Assembly: GCF_039527675.1 (NCBI RefSeq)
Contig: NZ_BAAAKI010000004.1
Coordinates: forward strand, 467,223 to 531,222
Source of the DNA: Luteococcus sanguinis
Lineage (GTDB): Bacteria; Actinomycetota; Actinomycetes; Propionibacteriales; Propionibacteriaceae
Length of the DNA: 64,000 bases
Direction: 5' to 3'
Every line of letters begins with the position of its first letter. Position 1 is the first letter of the stretch. Both the position numbers and the translations under genes were made by a program. Shown here one piece after another: positions 18,598 to 29,131 of this stretch. Below the pieces are notes generated by a model. The model did no database searches and was not told the DNA's origin. It worked only from the letters and a program-made list of their open reading frames with translations.

Positions 18598-18631
18598 GAC
18601 CCCCATTGTGGCAGGTGGTGCGGCGGTCACC

Positions 18632-21622
18632 TCACCAGCGCGTGCCACGCCGCCTTCCACGCCACGCGGGGAGACCGGGCACGCTGAACCACGAGAGATC
18701 CTCTTGGCTGACGAACCGCTCGGGACCCGCGGAGTGCGTCGCGAGCAGTTCACCCAGGCTCATGGCGCGGCGCTGTTCCAGGTCGGAGACCTGCTTGCGG
18801 CAGCTGAAACCGTCGGCGAGCACGATCGCGTCCGGGTGGGCGTGCAGGGCAGGGAGCAGGTCGTGCTCGGCCACCTTCACGCTGACGTCGTAATGGCCCT
18901 TCTCGACGCCGAAGTTGCCCGCCAAGCCGCAGCAGCCGCCCAGGGTGATCACCTCGGCTCCGGTGCTGGCCAGCAGCGCCGCGTCGGTCTTCCAGCCCAG
19001 CACAGCCGAGTGGTGGCAGTGTGGCTGGGCGATGATCGTGTGACCGGACAGGTCCGGCGCCAGCCAGCCCTCGGTGTTGGTCAGCAACTCGGCCAGGGTG
19101 AAGATGCCGTTGGCCACATCGGCCACTCGCGGCTCGTCCGGCAGAAGTTCCCCAGCGTCGGAGCGCCACACGGCCATGCAGCTGGGTTCCAGGCCGACCA
19201 CCGGGACGCCGGAGGAGACGATCGGGTGCAGCACGTCCAGGGCGTGGCGCAGTTGGCGGCGCGCACCGTCCAGCTGGCCGGTGGTGATCCAGGTCAGGCC
19301 GCAGCACGCGTCCGACTGCAGCACCTGCGGCTCGTAGCCGGCGCGCACCAGCGTCTGAACCAGCCCGGCGAGCTGGTCACCGACGAAGGCGTCGGTGAAC
19401 GAATCCACCCAGATCACCACGGCCTTGTCACCGACCGGGACAATGTCCGAGCGGCGCCGAGCGGCCAGCGCTCCCAGCGACGACCCTGCCAGCGACGACC
19501 CTGCCAGCGACGACCCTCCCAGCGACTTGAGCTTCTGGCCCGCTCCGACCGCCGGACGGAACTCCGCGCGCGCCGAACCGCCGGCCCGGAAGGCCGGCAT
19601 CGGGCGTCGCTGGTCGACCCCTGCCGCCCAGCGAACCACATGCTTGAACCCCGGCGTCTGGGTGGCGAAGCTGGCCAGCGCGCCCAGCCCGGGCACCGCG
19701 GTCACCATCCGTCCCCAGCGCGGCAGCCAACCCAACGCGTAGTGGGAGGCGGGTCGCACGCGTCCCCGGTACTTCTCGTCCAGCACGATCGACTTGAAGG
19801 TGGGCATGTCGATTCCGGTGGGGCACTCGCTGGAACAGCCCTTGCAGGCCAGGCACAGGTCCAGCGCCTCGGCGACTTCCGGGGAGCGGAAACCGTCACC
19901 GATCAGGCGTCCGTTCACCATCTCCTGCAGCACACGGGCGCGACCGCGGGTGGAGTCCTTCTCGTCGCGGGTCGCCTGGTAGCTGGGACACATCACCCCG
20001 CCGCCGGCGGTGGAGTTCGCGAGGCACTTGCCCACGCCGGTGCAGCGATGGACGGCCGCCGCGAACTCCGGGTTGGCGAGCCGGATGGGGGAGCCGATGG
20101 TCTGCGCCATCCGCACATCCGCCTCGACCGGACGCGGATCGACCAGCACGCCGGGGTTCAGCAGGTTGTCCGGGTCGAACAGGTTCTTGATCTGCCCGAA
20201 CAGCCCCAGCGCGGCCGGGGAGTACATCGCGGGCAACAGCGCCGAGCGGGCGCGTCCGTCGCCGTGCTCACCGGACATCGACCCCCCGTGCTTCGCAGCC
20301 AGCGCCGCAGCCTGCTCGACGAACTCGCGGTAGGCCTGGGCTCCGCCCGCGTACTGGATCGGGAAGTCGATGCGGCAGTGCACGCAGCCGTCGCCGAAGT
20401 GGCCGTAGGGCAGGCCGTGCAGCCCGTGCTGCTCCAGCAAGGCGTCGAACTCGCGCAGGTAGGCGCCCAGGCGTTCCGGCGGGACCGCCGCGTCCTCCCA
20501 GCCCGCCCAAGCGGGCTCGTCCAGGCTGACCCCAGCCAGACCGGCGCCGTCGGCGCGGATCTTCCACAGCACGTCCGCGCGGGCCTTGTCGTCGACCACC
20601 CAGCCCTCCAGCGCCCCGGCGGCGGCGACCAGCGCCTCCGCCCGAGCCCGGACCTCGGCCAGGTCATCGCCGACGAGTTCGACGAAGACCCAACCGTCCC
20701 CGGCCGGCAACGGCGGGACCGCACCGGCGCCGGCCTTGCGGACGACGACGTCGTAGATGCGACGATCCATGCCCTCGCAGGCGGTCGGCTTGAACGGCAG
20801 GATCGCCGGCATCGCGTCTGCGGCCTCCGGCATGGACGGGTAGCCGAGCGCCACCATCATCGCCACCGGAGCATCGGCGACCAGTCGGACGGTCGCGGAT
20901 GTGATGATACCGAGGGTGCCTTCGGTGCCGGCGAAGAACTTCTCGACCGCGAAACCCTTCTCCGGCAGCAGGTGCTCCAACGAATAGCCGGAGACCTGGC
21001 GGGGGAAGTGGCCGAACTCAGTACGGATGGTTCCCAGGTTCGCACCGACCAGATCCCGCAACGCCGGCAGGGGAGCGGCGTCGGTGCCACCCTCGCCGAG
21101 GGTGATGAGCTCCCCGGTGCCGGTCAGCACGGTCAGGGAGACGATGTTGTCGGAGCTGCGGCCATAGCCCAGCGCGCGCGGGCCGCAGGCGTTGTTGCCG
21201 ATCATGCCGCCGATGGTGCATCGGGTGAAGGTGGACGGGTCGGGCCCGAAGCGCAGGGCATGCGGACGGGCGGCGACCTGCAGCGCCTGCTGCACGACGC
21301 CGGGTTGGACCACGGCGGTGCGGGCGGATGCGTCGATCGTCCCGATGCCATTGAGGTGGCGTGCGACGTCGATGACCAGTCCCTCGCCGACGGCGTTGCC
21401 GGCGCAGGAGGTGCCAGCGCCTCGGGGGACGATCGGCAGCCCGACCGCCAGGGCGGCGCGGGCAACGGTCAGCAGTTCGTCGGTGGTGCGGGGGCGTGCG
21501 ACGGCCTGTGGCACCACGCGGTAGATGGACGCGTCGGTCGAGTACAGCGCCCGGGAGAGCGTGGAGGTGTCGGTGCAGTCAGCAACACCGGTTTGGGCGA
21601 GGAAGTCGTCGAGCGCGGTCAC
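18632..21622 (-). CDS. FAD-linked oxidase fused to a two-[4Fe-4S]/CCG reductase domain (D-2-hydroxyacid or D-lactate dehydrogenase-like)
   Basis: A 996-residue fusion. Residues ~30-450 form a PCMH-type FAD domain (PRGAGTSCAGNAVG; GPDPST; IGGMIGNNACGPRALGYG) with an active-site MSGEHGDGRARS. Then come ferredoxin-like cysteines (CTGVGKCLANS...MCPSY and CLACKGCSSECP) and a GlpC-like end with two CCG motifs (DACCGLTW, GGCCGLAGN). Known relatives oxidise D-lactate or other D-2-hydroxyacids and pass electrons to quinone. A GTG start at 21622 lies 4 nt after the marR stop, with GGAAGA upstream, so the two are one operon. A low-complexity linker at 19476-19520 encodes a repeated SSLAG. Confidence 0.88.
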   Translation of the reverse strand: MTALDDFLAQTGVADCTDTSTLSRALYSTDASIYRVVPQAVARPRTTDELLTVARAALAVGLPIVPRGAGTSCAGNAVGEGLVIDVARHLNGIGTIDASARTAVVQPGVVQQALQVAARPHALRFGPDPSTFTRCTIGGMIGNNACGPRALGYGRSSDNIVSLTVLTGTGELITLGEGGTDAAPLPALRDLVGANLGTIRTEFGHFPRQVSGYSLEHLLPEKGFAVEKFFAGTEGTLGIITSATVRLVADAPVAMMVALGYPSMPEAADAMPAILPFKPTACEGMDRRIYDVVVRKAGAGAVPPLPAGDGWVFVELVGDDLAEVRARAEALVAAAGALEGWVVDDKARADVLWKIRADGAGLAGVSLDEPAWAGWEDAAVPPERLGAYLREFDALLEQHGLHGLPYGHFGDGCVHCRIDFPIQYAGGAQAYREFVEQAAALAAKHGGSMSGEHGDGRARSALLPAMYSPAALGLFGQIKNLFDPDNLLNPGVLVDPRPVEADVRMAQTIGSPIRLANPEFAAAVHRCTGVGKCLANSTAGGGVMCPSYQATRDEKDSTRGRARVLQEMVNGRLIGDGFRSPEVAEALDLCLACKGCSSECPTGIDMPTFKSIVLDEKYRGRVRPASHYALGWLPRWGRMVTAVPGLGALASFATQTPGFKHVVRWAAGVDQRRPMPAFRAGGSARAEFRPAVGAGQKLKSLGGSSLAGSSLAGSSLGALAARRRSDIVPVGDKAVVIWVDSFTDAFVGDQLAGLVQTLVRAGYEPQVLQSDACCGLTWITTGQLDGARRQLRHALDVLHPIVSSGVPVVGLEPSCMAVWRSDAGELLPDEPRVADVANGIFTLAELLTNTEGWLAPDLSGHTIIAQPHCHHSAVLGWKTDAALLASTGAEVITLGGCCGLAGNFGVEKGHYDVSVKVAEHDLLPALHAHPDAIVLADGFSCRKQVSDLEQRRAMSLGELLATHSAGPERFVSQEDLSWFSVPGLPAWRGRRRGTRW
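19476..19520. repeat. 15-bp in-frame tandem repeat inside the FAD/Fe-S gene
   Basis: AGCGACGACCCTGCC at 19476-19490 and 19491-19505, and one with a single change at 19506-19520. It encodes an SSLAG linker between the Fe-S module and the CCG domain. Confidence 0.85.
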
Positions 21623-21626
21623 GCAC

Positions 21627-22088
21627 TCAGTCTTCCACCGCCAGCACCGCGTCCATGGCACGTCCCAGCTCGGCATAGCGTTGCGGGCCCATCGCGTCGA
21701 CGAGGATGTGCCGCACGGCGGCGACGTGGCTGGGGGCCGCGGCGCTCAGCAGCTCAAAGCCCTCGTCGGTGAGGGTCGCGATCACGCCGCGCCGGTCGTC
21801 GGGGGCCGAGGTGCGGGTCACGAGACCGCGCTTCTCCATCCGGCTGACGGCGTGGGTGAGGCGGGATCGAGACTGGCGGACGGCCTCTGCCAGCTCACTC
21901 ATCCGCAGCTTGCGGTCGGGCGCCTCCGAGAGACACACCAAGATCTCGTACTCCCCCAGGTCCAGTCCGTGCTGTCGCAGGTCTTCGTCGAGATGGCGGT
22001 CGATCTTCGCAACGGCCCCCAGCCAGCTGCGCCAGATCTTCTGTTGGTCGGTCGTCAACCAGACCGGATCGTCCTGGGGTGATGCCAT
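21627..22088 (-). CDS. MarR-family transcriptional regulator
   Basis: A 153-residue winged-helix regulator. LRMSELAEAVRQSRSRLTHAVSRMEKRGLV is the HTH with recognition helix, and DDRRGVIATLTDEG is the wing. First gene of an operon with the FAD/Fe-S oxidoreductase, which it probably controls. TAGGCT lies 6 nt before the ATG (22095-22100), so the mRNA is likely leaderless. Divergent from the acyl-CoA ligase gene, which shares the promoter region and could also be a target. Ligand unknown. Confidence 0.9.
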   Translation of the reverse strand: MASPQDDPVWLTTDQQKIWRSWLGAVAKIDRHLDEDLRQHGLDLGEYEILVCLSEAPDRKLRMSELAEAVRQSRSRLTHAVSRMEKRGLVTRTSAPDDRRGVIATLTDEGFELLSAAAPSHVAAVRHILVDAMGPQRYAELGRAMDAVLAVED

Positions 22089-22094
22089 GGCGGG

Positions 22095-22100
22095 AGCCTA
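22095..22100 (-). promoter_or_regulatory. -10 element of marR (leaderless)
   Basis: TAGGCT on the minus strand, 6 nt before the ATG. Confidence 0.5.
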
Positions 22101-22189
22101 TCCAAAAAGGCCTTCGAACCGGCCTTCACCCTCGGTGAGTCTGGGCCAACGACTAGTGTGTGCTGGTCACCAGTCTGAAATGGAGCACC

Positions 22190-24046
<1,857 letters not shown>

Positions 24047-24048
24047 GC

Positions 24049-25014
24049 GTGGTCGCGGCGCAGGCCACGATGTCGAGGGTCACCGCGGACCATTTCGCGA
24101 CGGACGTGGCGCCGCGCTGGGGTGACCTGGACGCGCAGGGGCACGTCAACAACTCCCTGGTCGCCGACTACCTGCAGGAGGCGCGCGCGGACTTCTTGAT
24201 GAATGGCCCGAACCGGCATCTGCTGGGCGGCGGCGTGGTCGTCGTGGCGCACCAGCTGGAGTATCTACGTCCCGTCGAGTTCACCGGCGCACCCGTGCGG
24301 GTGGAGCTGTGGCCGGTCAAGGTCGGCGCGGCGCGCTTCGAGTTGGCCTACCGCGCCACCCATGAGGGCCACGATGTCTTCCGGGCCCGCACCGTGTTGT
24401 GCCCCTTCGATTTCGAGCGCCAGCACCCGCGACGGCTGACCGCCGACGAGCGGACGCATTTCACGTCCCTGTTGGACGACGACCTGGAGCTGCGCAAGCT
24501 GCCCTTGGTGCATTTGGGGGGCCGTGGGCACGAGTTCGGTTTCCGGGTGCGCTGGAGCGACCTCGACTCCTACGGCCATGTCAACAATGTCTGCTTCTAC
24601 GACTACCTGCAGGAGGCGCGGATCGCGCTCACCACGCAGGCCGACCCGTCGATGGCGCGGCAGGGGAGCATCGTCGACGCGCCGGAACCGATGGGTCCGC
24701 GACGGATGTGGCTGGTGGCCCGTCAGGACGTCGACTACCTGGCCCAGATGGAGCACCGCGCCGAAGGTTATGTGGTGCGCACCGGGGTGGCTGCGCTGGG
24801 CAATTCGTCGGTGACGCTGGCGGCCGAGGTGGTCGACCCGCTGCACGACCAGCCCCACGGCGGACGGGTCCACGCCCGGGGTCGGACGGTGCTGGTGTGT
24901 GCGGACGAGTCCGGACGACCCGTTCCGCTCGCCGGTGCATCCCGTGCGGCGCTGGAAGCTCTCCTGGTCCGTTCCCCGAACCTCTCGAGAGGTCCCTCCG
25001 GTCTGCTTGCGTAG
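24049..25014 (+). CDS. Double-hotdog acyl-CoA thioesterase
   Basis: A 321-residue protein with two tandem hotdog domains. The first has RWGDLDAQGHVNNSLVADYL and the second RWSDLDSYGHVNNVCFYDYL, each with the Asp and His-Val-Asn-Asn active-site pattern of 4HBT-type thioesterases. It would hydrolyse acyl-CoA. The GTG start at 24049 has GGAGGG about 6 nt upstream, inside the preceding gene, which indicates coupling to the ligase. An ATG at 24070 is the alternative start. Confidence 0.87.
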   Translation: MVAAQATMSRVTADHFATDVAPRWGDLDAQGHVNNSLVADYLQEARADFLMNGPNRHLLGGGVVVVAHQLEYLRPVEFTGAPVRVELWPVKVGAARFELAYRATHEGHDVFRARTVLCPFDFERQHPRRLTADERTHFTSLLDDDLELRKLPLVHLGGRGHEFGFRVRWSDLDSYGHVNNVCFYDYLQEARIALTTQADPSMARQGSIVDAPEPMGPRRMWLVARQDVDYLAQMEHRAEGYVVRTGVAALGNSSVTLAAEVVDPLHDQPHGGRVHARGRTVLVCADESGRPVPLAGASRAALEALLVRSPNLSRGPSGLLA

Positions 25015-25027
25015 GGATTCGCGGACA

Positions 25028-25411
25028 TCAGCGGAGCAGATCCGGGTCTTCCACCAAATACTCAACGAGCCACTTCTGCACGGCCTCCATGCACGGTTCG
25101 AAGGCACGGCCCAGACGGCTCACCAGACGTTCGCGCGATATCGCGCGGAGTTGCTCGGTCATGGCGAAGCAGGCTTCCGGCAACGCTGGTTCCGCTGTTA
25201 CGAGCACGTGGTTCGACCAGCCCCGGTCTCGAGTAGTGAGCGGAACGACCAGCGCCAAGGTGTCGACCTGGTCGAGGTAGCGCTGGCTGGCCACCACGAG
25301 CACAGGGCGACGTCCCGACTGCTCCCTACCGACGGTTGCATCCGGGCTCGCCCACCAGACCTCGCCCGTCGCGAGTTCAACGGACGAATGTATCGGGTCA
25401 CCGCCACGCAT
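25028..25411 (-). CDS. MazF-family (PemK-like) mRNA interferase toxin
   Basis: A 127-residue protein. GEVWWASPDATVGREQSGRRPVLVVASQ matches the MazF N-terminus (GEVW...GHEQ.G.RPVLVVS) with the catalytic Arg. VVPLTTRDRGW carries the second conserved element (Thr). MTEQLRAISRERL matches the C-terminal conserved helix. Ribosome-independent cleavage of mRNA is predicted. It overlaps the antitoxin gene by 14 nt and is translated second, as is usual for these pairs. Confidence 0.88.
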   Translation of the reverse strand: MRGGDPIHSSVELATGEVWWASPDATVGREQSGRRPVLVVASQRYLDQVDTLALVVPLTTRDRGWSNHVLVTAEPALPEACFAMTEQLRAISRERLVSRLGRAFEPCMEAVQKWLVEYLVEDPDLLR

Positions 25412-25619
25412 CGCTCTGCCAGTCCTCGAACTCGCTGCGGTACTGCTCGTCCGGCGAACTGGCCTCCATTTCCCCTCGCAGCTGATGCCAACGCTGGTCG
25501 CGTTCCTCGCGGCGCGCCATTGCGGCCAGGTGCTCCGCCAGCGTGCGCTGGTGTTTGGCGGCCTGCCTCTTCAGCAGGTCGCGAAGATCGGCGGGCACCT
25601 TGATCGTGGTGGCACTCAT
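25398..25619 (-). CDS. Ribbon-helix-helix antitoxin (MazE-like)
   Basis: A 73-residue protein. MSATTIKVPADLRDLLKRQAA is an RHH DNA-binding strand and helix, and KHQRTLAEHLAAMARREERD continues the fold. The C-terminal half is acidic and charged (MEASSPDEQYRSEFEDW), suited to wrap the toxin. Its start codon lies in a perfect 6-bp-arm palindrome (25616-25632), consistent with autorepression. Confidence 0.85.
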   Translation of the reverse strand: MSATTIKVPADLRDLLKRQAAKHQRTLAEHLAAMARREERDQRWHQLRGEMEASSPDEQYRSEFEDWQSDAWR

Positions 25620-25632
25620 ACTTTCAGTATGA
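25616..25632 (-). promoter_or_regulatory. Operator palindrome covering the antitoxin start codon
   Basis: TCATAC-TTTCA-GTATGA on the plus strand. On the minus strand CATACT could also act as a -10 element, 6 nt before the ATG, so the site would overlap promoter, start site and start codon. Confidence 0.6.
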
Positions 25633-25665
25633 CATCACATCGCGGGGTTTCTTGGCCCTCGCCAG

Positions 25666-25803
25666 CGATCCCCGAGCCTGTCGCCGCCGTTTTGCGACCA
25701 ACTCGCCACCCAACCCCCTGGCACCCAACCCCCTGGCACCCAATAGGAGCATCAAGCTCGGGAACGCACTTGAGGGGTTCCAGCCTCGTCGGCTCGGGGA
25801 TCG
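25666..25803. repeat. Repeat island bounded by 13-bp inverted repeats
   Basis: CGATCCCCGAGCC (25666-25678) and its exact reverse complement GGCTCGGGGATCG (25791-25803) bound 138 bp. Inside is a 15-bp tandem repeat, CACCCAACCCCCTGG, at 25707-25721 and 25722-25736 with a partial third. The 195-nt intergenic space holds no gene. The outer motif recurs elsewhere in the window. Confidence 0.75.
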
Positions 25804-25827
25804 TGATTCTTGTTCGGGGAGCTTGCC

Positions 25828-26508
25828 TCAGGCGCCGCGGTAGCGCTGGGCGAGCAACTCGATCAGGGACGGGTGGGTGCCCAACGGATCGGCGACGACG
25901 GACGAACCATTCTCGCGCGCCTCCCGGACCAACTTGTCGTTGAACCAGCCAGGTGCGATCAACAGGTTGGCCACCGCTACCTGTGCACCCTCGGCGACCA
26001 GGGCCGCGACTCGGGCCGCCAGTCCGTCCGGGGCGGAGGTGACGTAGACCGCGCTCGTCTCGACATTCGTGCGTTGGGCGACCAGCGCCGCCAGACCCTC
26101 GACCTCGGCGCGCACCGAGGCGCGGCGGCTGCCGGCGGCCGCGACCAGCACGTACTGGCGCACCGTCGCATCGGGCACCCATCCGGCTTCCCGCAACCGC
26201 GACACCGCGGCATCCGCCACCAGGTCGTCGACACCCAGGTGGCTGGTCACCGTCGCGTCCGCAGCCTTGGCCGCCGCCTCAGGGACGTCCTCCTGGACGT
26301 GGTACCCGCCGCCCAGGAACAAGGGCACGACGACCGGAGCGACCGCGCCGGCGAGAACGTCGGCTGCTTCGGGACCGCAGACGTCCACGTAGCCGAGGCT
26401 GGTCGCTGCACCGACCTGCTCCCCGGCGAGCCGTGCGATGTCTTCCAGGGTTGAGATGCCGCGCTCATCGGCGGTCCCATGCGCGACGACGATCAAGGGA
26501 CGGTTCAT
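25828..26508 (-). CDS. Sirohydrochlorin chelatase, CbiX/SirB-type
   Basis: A 226-residue class II chelatase with two similar halves. PLIVVAHGTADERG contains the first metal-binding His, and VVPLFLGGGYHVQEDVPE the second, in the GxHxxxDV-like element. By operon position it inserts iron into sirohydrochlorin to complete siroheme for sulfite reductase; C. glutamicum cysY occupies a similar place. The ATG overlaps the preceding stop as ATGA. Last gene of the sulfate assimilation operon. Cobalt insertion is an alternative, but no cobalamin genes are near. Confidence 0.85.
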   Translation of the reverse strand: MNRPLIVVAHGTADERGISTLEDIARLAGEQVGAATSLGYVDVCGPEAADVLAGAVAPVVVPLFLGGGYHVQEDVPEAAAKAADATVTSHLGVDDLVADAAVSRLREAGWVPDATVRQYVLVAAAGSRRASVRAEVEGLAALVAQRTNVETSAVYVTSAPDGLAARVAALVAEGAQVAVANLLIAPGWFNDKLVREARENGSSVVADPLGTHPSLIELLAQRYRGA

Positions 26509-27767
26509 CGGTCGGCCCACTGCGGGCTGACGGTCACGACGCGTCCGACCACGATCACGGCGGGGTTCTCGACGCCTACCTGCTCGGCCACCTCGGGCAG
26601 CTCGTGCAAGGTGGCGACGGTGGTGCGCTGGGAGGAGGTGTGGGCACGTTCCACGATCGCGGTGGGCGTCTCGGGGGAGTGCCCGGCCGCCAGCAGGGTC
26701 GCCACGATGGTGCGCAACTTCGAGACGCCCATCAAAAACACCAGGGTGTGGTCGTCACGGACCGGCAGGTCACCGACCTCGTCGTGGCCGGTCACGACGG
26801 TGAAACCCGTCGCCAGACCCCGATGCGTGACCGGGATCCCGGCCGCGGCCGGACCGGCGATCGAGCTCGTCACGCCCGAGATCACCCGCACCGGGACGCC
26901 CTCCGACTCGAGCCGCAGTCGCTCCTCGCCGCCGCGTCCGAGCACATAGGGGTCGCCGCCCTTGAGGCGCACCACGCCCCACCCGGCCAGCGCCTCACGC
27001 ACCAGCACGTCGTTGATCTGGGCCTGCGTCATCGTGTGCGCGCCGGGGGCTTTGCCCACCTCGATCACGCGGACGGCCGGGTCCAGCTCGGCGAGCACCT
27101 CACGGGGCGCCAACCGGTCGACGACCACGACGTCCGCGCTGCGCAGCGCCTCCCAGCCGGCGCGGGTCAGCAGGCCCGGATCGCCTGGACCGCCGCCCAC
27201 CAGCGCCACCCAGCCCACGCCAACGCGACGGCGCCGAGCCCGAAGGTCGTGCACGCCGGAGCTCAGCTCACCAGCCACCTGATCGGCCACCGACGCGGCC
27301 CGGCGGGGGTCTCCACCACCATGGACGGCCACGCGCAGCGGTCCGGCGGGGGAGTCGACGCTGCGCGAGGCCAGCACCTGCGCGCTGCCCTGCCCGGCAT
27401 TGGACGCCTGGACGCAGAAGGTCCGGCCCGCCTCGGAGTCCCGGGCCACGGTCGAGTCCACGCCCGTCCCGGTCGCGGTGTGCACGAACCAGGCGTCCGA
27501 GATGTCCGCGGGGCCCTCATAGTGGCGGGCCACCCAGTCGATCGTCCCGGCCTGGGCCAGCGCCGCCAGCGCGGGCTCGACCACCGGAGCCACCAACCGG
27601 ACCTGTGCCCCGGCCACGACCAGCCGTTCGACCCGTCGGACGGTCACCGGACCGCCGCCCACGCACACCACGCGACGTCCGCGCAGGTCGAGGGCGACGT
27701 CGAGGGCGTCCGCGGCCTGCGCAGCGAAAGGATGACCGACCGAAAGGGTGTCCACGGCTGGGGTCAC
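26505..27767 (-). CDS. Siroheme synthase fusion: precorrin-2 dehydrogenase plus uroporphyrinogen-III C-methyltransferase
   Basis: A 420-residue bifunctional enzyme. Residues ~20-180 are the NAD-dependent precorrin-2 dehydrogenase domain (VALDLRGRRVVCVGGGPVTVRR; FCVQASNA). Residues ~195-420 are the SUMT domain (VALVGGGPGDPGLLTRAG, VVVDRLAP, GDPYVLGRGGEE, PVTHRG), which makes precorrin-2 from uroporphyrinogen III with two SAM. With the chelatase downstream it gives a complete siroheme branch. The GTG start overlaps the cysN stop (GTGA). Compared with enterobacterial CysG, the chelatase is separate. Confidence 0.92.
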   Translation of the reverse strand: MTPAVDTLSVGHPFAAQAADALDVALDLRGRRVVCVGGGPVTVRRVERLVVAGAQVRLVAPVVEPALAALAQAGTIDWVARHYEGPADISDAWFVHTATGTGVDSTVARDSEAGRTFCVQASNAGQGSAQVLASRSVDSPAGPLRVAVHGGGDPRRAASVADQVAGELSSGVHDLRARRRRVGVGWVALVGGGPGDPGLLTRAGWEALRSADVVVVDRLAPREVLAELDPAVRVIEVGKAPGAHTMTQAQINDVLVREALAGWGVVRLKGGDPYVLGRGGEERLRLESEGVPVRVISGVTSSIAGPAAAGIPVTHRGLATGFTVVTGHDEVGDLPVRDDHTLVFLMGVSKLRTIVATLLAAGHSPETPTAIVERAHTSSQRTTVATLHELPEVAEQVGVENPAVIVVGRVVTVSPQWADR

Positions 27768-29131
27768 AGATTCCAGTCCGGGCTGGTTCCCGAGGCGATG
27801 TCGCGGTCATCGGTGGAGAACCGCGCCATGCCGGCGCCGCGGGTCGCGCCAGAGGGTCCGTCGATCAGCAGGAAGGCGCCCTGCGCGCGCGATTCGGCGT
27901 AATCCTGGACGGGCAGCGGTTGGGACAACCGAACCTCGACGGTGCCGATGTCGTTGAGGCCGAGCTGGTCGGCGGGAACCTCGGCCAGGGTGTCCAGGTC
28001 GAGGCGTCCGACGATGTTCGTGACGATCGCCTGGCTGGTAGCCGAACCGTGCTTGACCAGCAACCGCGTGCGGCCGACCAGCGGCTGTTCGGCCAACCAG
28101 CAGACCGTCGCGTGGAACTGCTGGACCACCGGTGGCGCGTCCGCTGCGGCAACGATCGTGTCACCACGGGCGATGTCGATCTCGTCGGCCAGCCGGATGG
28201 TCACCGACAGCGGCGCCGCGGCGCGCTGCAGTTCCCGCTCTCCCAACTGGATGCCGGCCACGGTGGTGCGTCGTCCACTGTTCGCGACGACGACCTCGTC
28301 CCCGACTGCCACCTCACCGGCAGCGATCCGGCCGCCGTAGCCGCGGAAGTCGGGGTTGCCGTCGAGGCTGGCCTGCTGCGGACGGATGACCGACTGCACC
28401 GGGAAGCGCAGCCCGGTCTGGTCGTCCCCGCCCACCGGCAGGCTCTCTAGCAGTTCCAGTAGCGTCGGGCCCTGGTACCAGGGCGTCGATGCCGACCGGT
28501 CGACGATGTTGTCGCCTCCCAGCGCAGAGGTGGGGATCGCGAACACGGACGTCACGCCCAGTTCGGCGGCGATCTGCCCGATCTGCTCGGCGATGGTGGT
28601 GAAGACCTCCTGGCTGAAGTCGACCAGGTCGATCTTGTTCACCGCGACGATGACGTGCTGGACGCGAAGCAGCGCCGCGACCGCCAGGTGGCGACGGGTC
28701 TGCTCCAACACGCCCTTGCGGGCGTCGGTGAGCAGCACCACGACGTCGGCCGTGGACGATCCGGTGACCGTGTTGCGGGTGTACTGCACGTGCCCGGGGC
28801 AGTCGGCCAGCACATAGGCGCGCTCGGGGGTGGCGAAGTAGCGGTAGGCGACGTCGATGGTGATGCCCTGTTCGCGCTCGGCACGCAGGCCGTCGGTGAG
28901 CAGCGCCAGGTCGGCGGCGGTCAGGCCACGTTCCTTGCTGACCCGCTCCACGGCGTCCATCTGGTCGACCAGGACGTTCTTCGTGTCGTGGAGCAGGCGT
29001 CCGACCAGGGTCGACTTGCCGTCGTCCACGCTGCCAGCGGTGGCCAGGCGCAGCAGGGTGCGAGCGGGTGCGCGTGGGGGTACGGGGGGTTCAAGAGGGG
29101 TCGTCCCCGCCTGCGTCAACTCAGCGCCCAT
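27764..29131 (-). CDS. cysN: Sulfate adenylyltransferase large subunit
   Basis: A 455-residue EF-Tu-like GTPase that drives APS synthesis by CysD. Motifs: GSVDDGKSTLVGRLLHDTK (P-loop), DCPGHVQYTRNTVTGSSTAD (G3) and VAVNKIDLVD (G4). At this length it has no fused APS kinase (CysC), in keeping with direct APS reduction by CysH. The ATG at 29131 overlaps the cysD stop by one base (TGATG). Confidence 0.95.
   Translation of the reverse strand: MGAELTQAGTTPLEPPVPPRAPARTLLRLATAGSVDDGKSTLVGRLLHDTKNVLVDQMDAVERVSKERGLTAADLALLTDGLRAEREQGITIDVAYRYFATPERAYVLADCPGHVQYTRNTVTGSSTADVVVLLTDARKGVLEQTRRHLAVAALLRVQHVIVAVNKIDLVDFSQEVFTTIAEQIGQIAAELGVTSVFAIPTSALGGDNIVDRSASTPWYQGPTLLELLESLPVGGDDQTGLRFPVQSVIRPQQASLDGNPDFRGYGGRIAAGEVAVGDEVVVANSGRRTTVAGIQLGERELQRAAAPLSVTIRLADEIDIARGDTIVAAADAPPVVQQFHATVCWLAEQPLVGRTRLLVKHGSATSQAIVTNIVGRLDLDTLAEVPADQLGLNDIGTVEVRLSQPLPVQDYAESRAQGAFLLIDGPSGATRGAGMARFSTDDRDIASGTSPDWNL

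Noticed and set aside
18461..21772. 1103-codon open frame on the plus strand
   Set aside because: Antisense to the FAD/Fe-S oxidoreductase gene; composition is Gly/Ala/Arg/Val-rich with no motif, a typical high-GC shadow frame.
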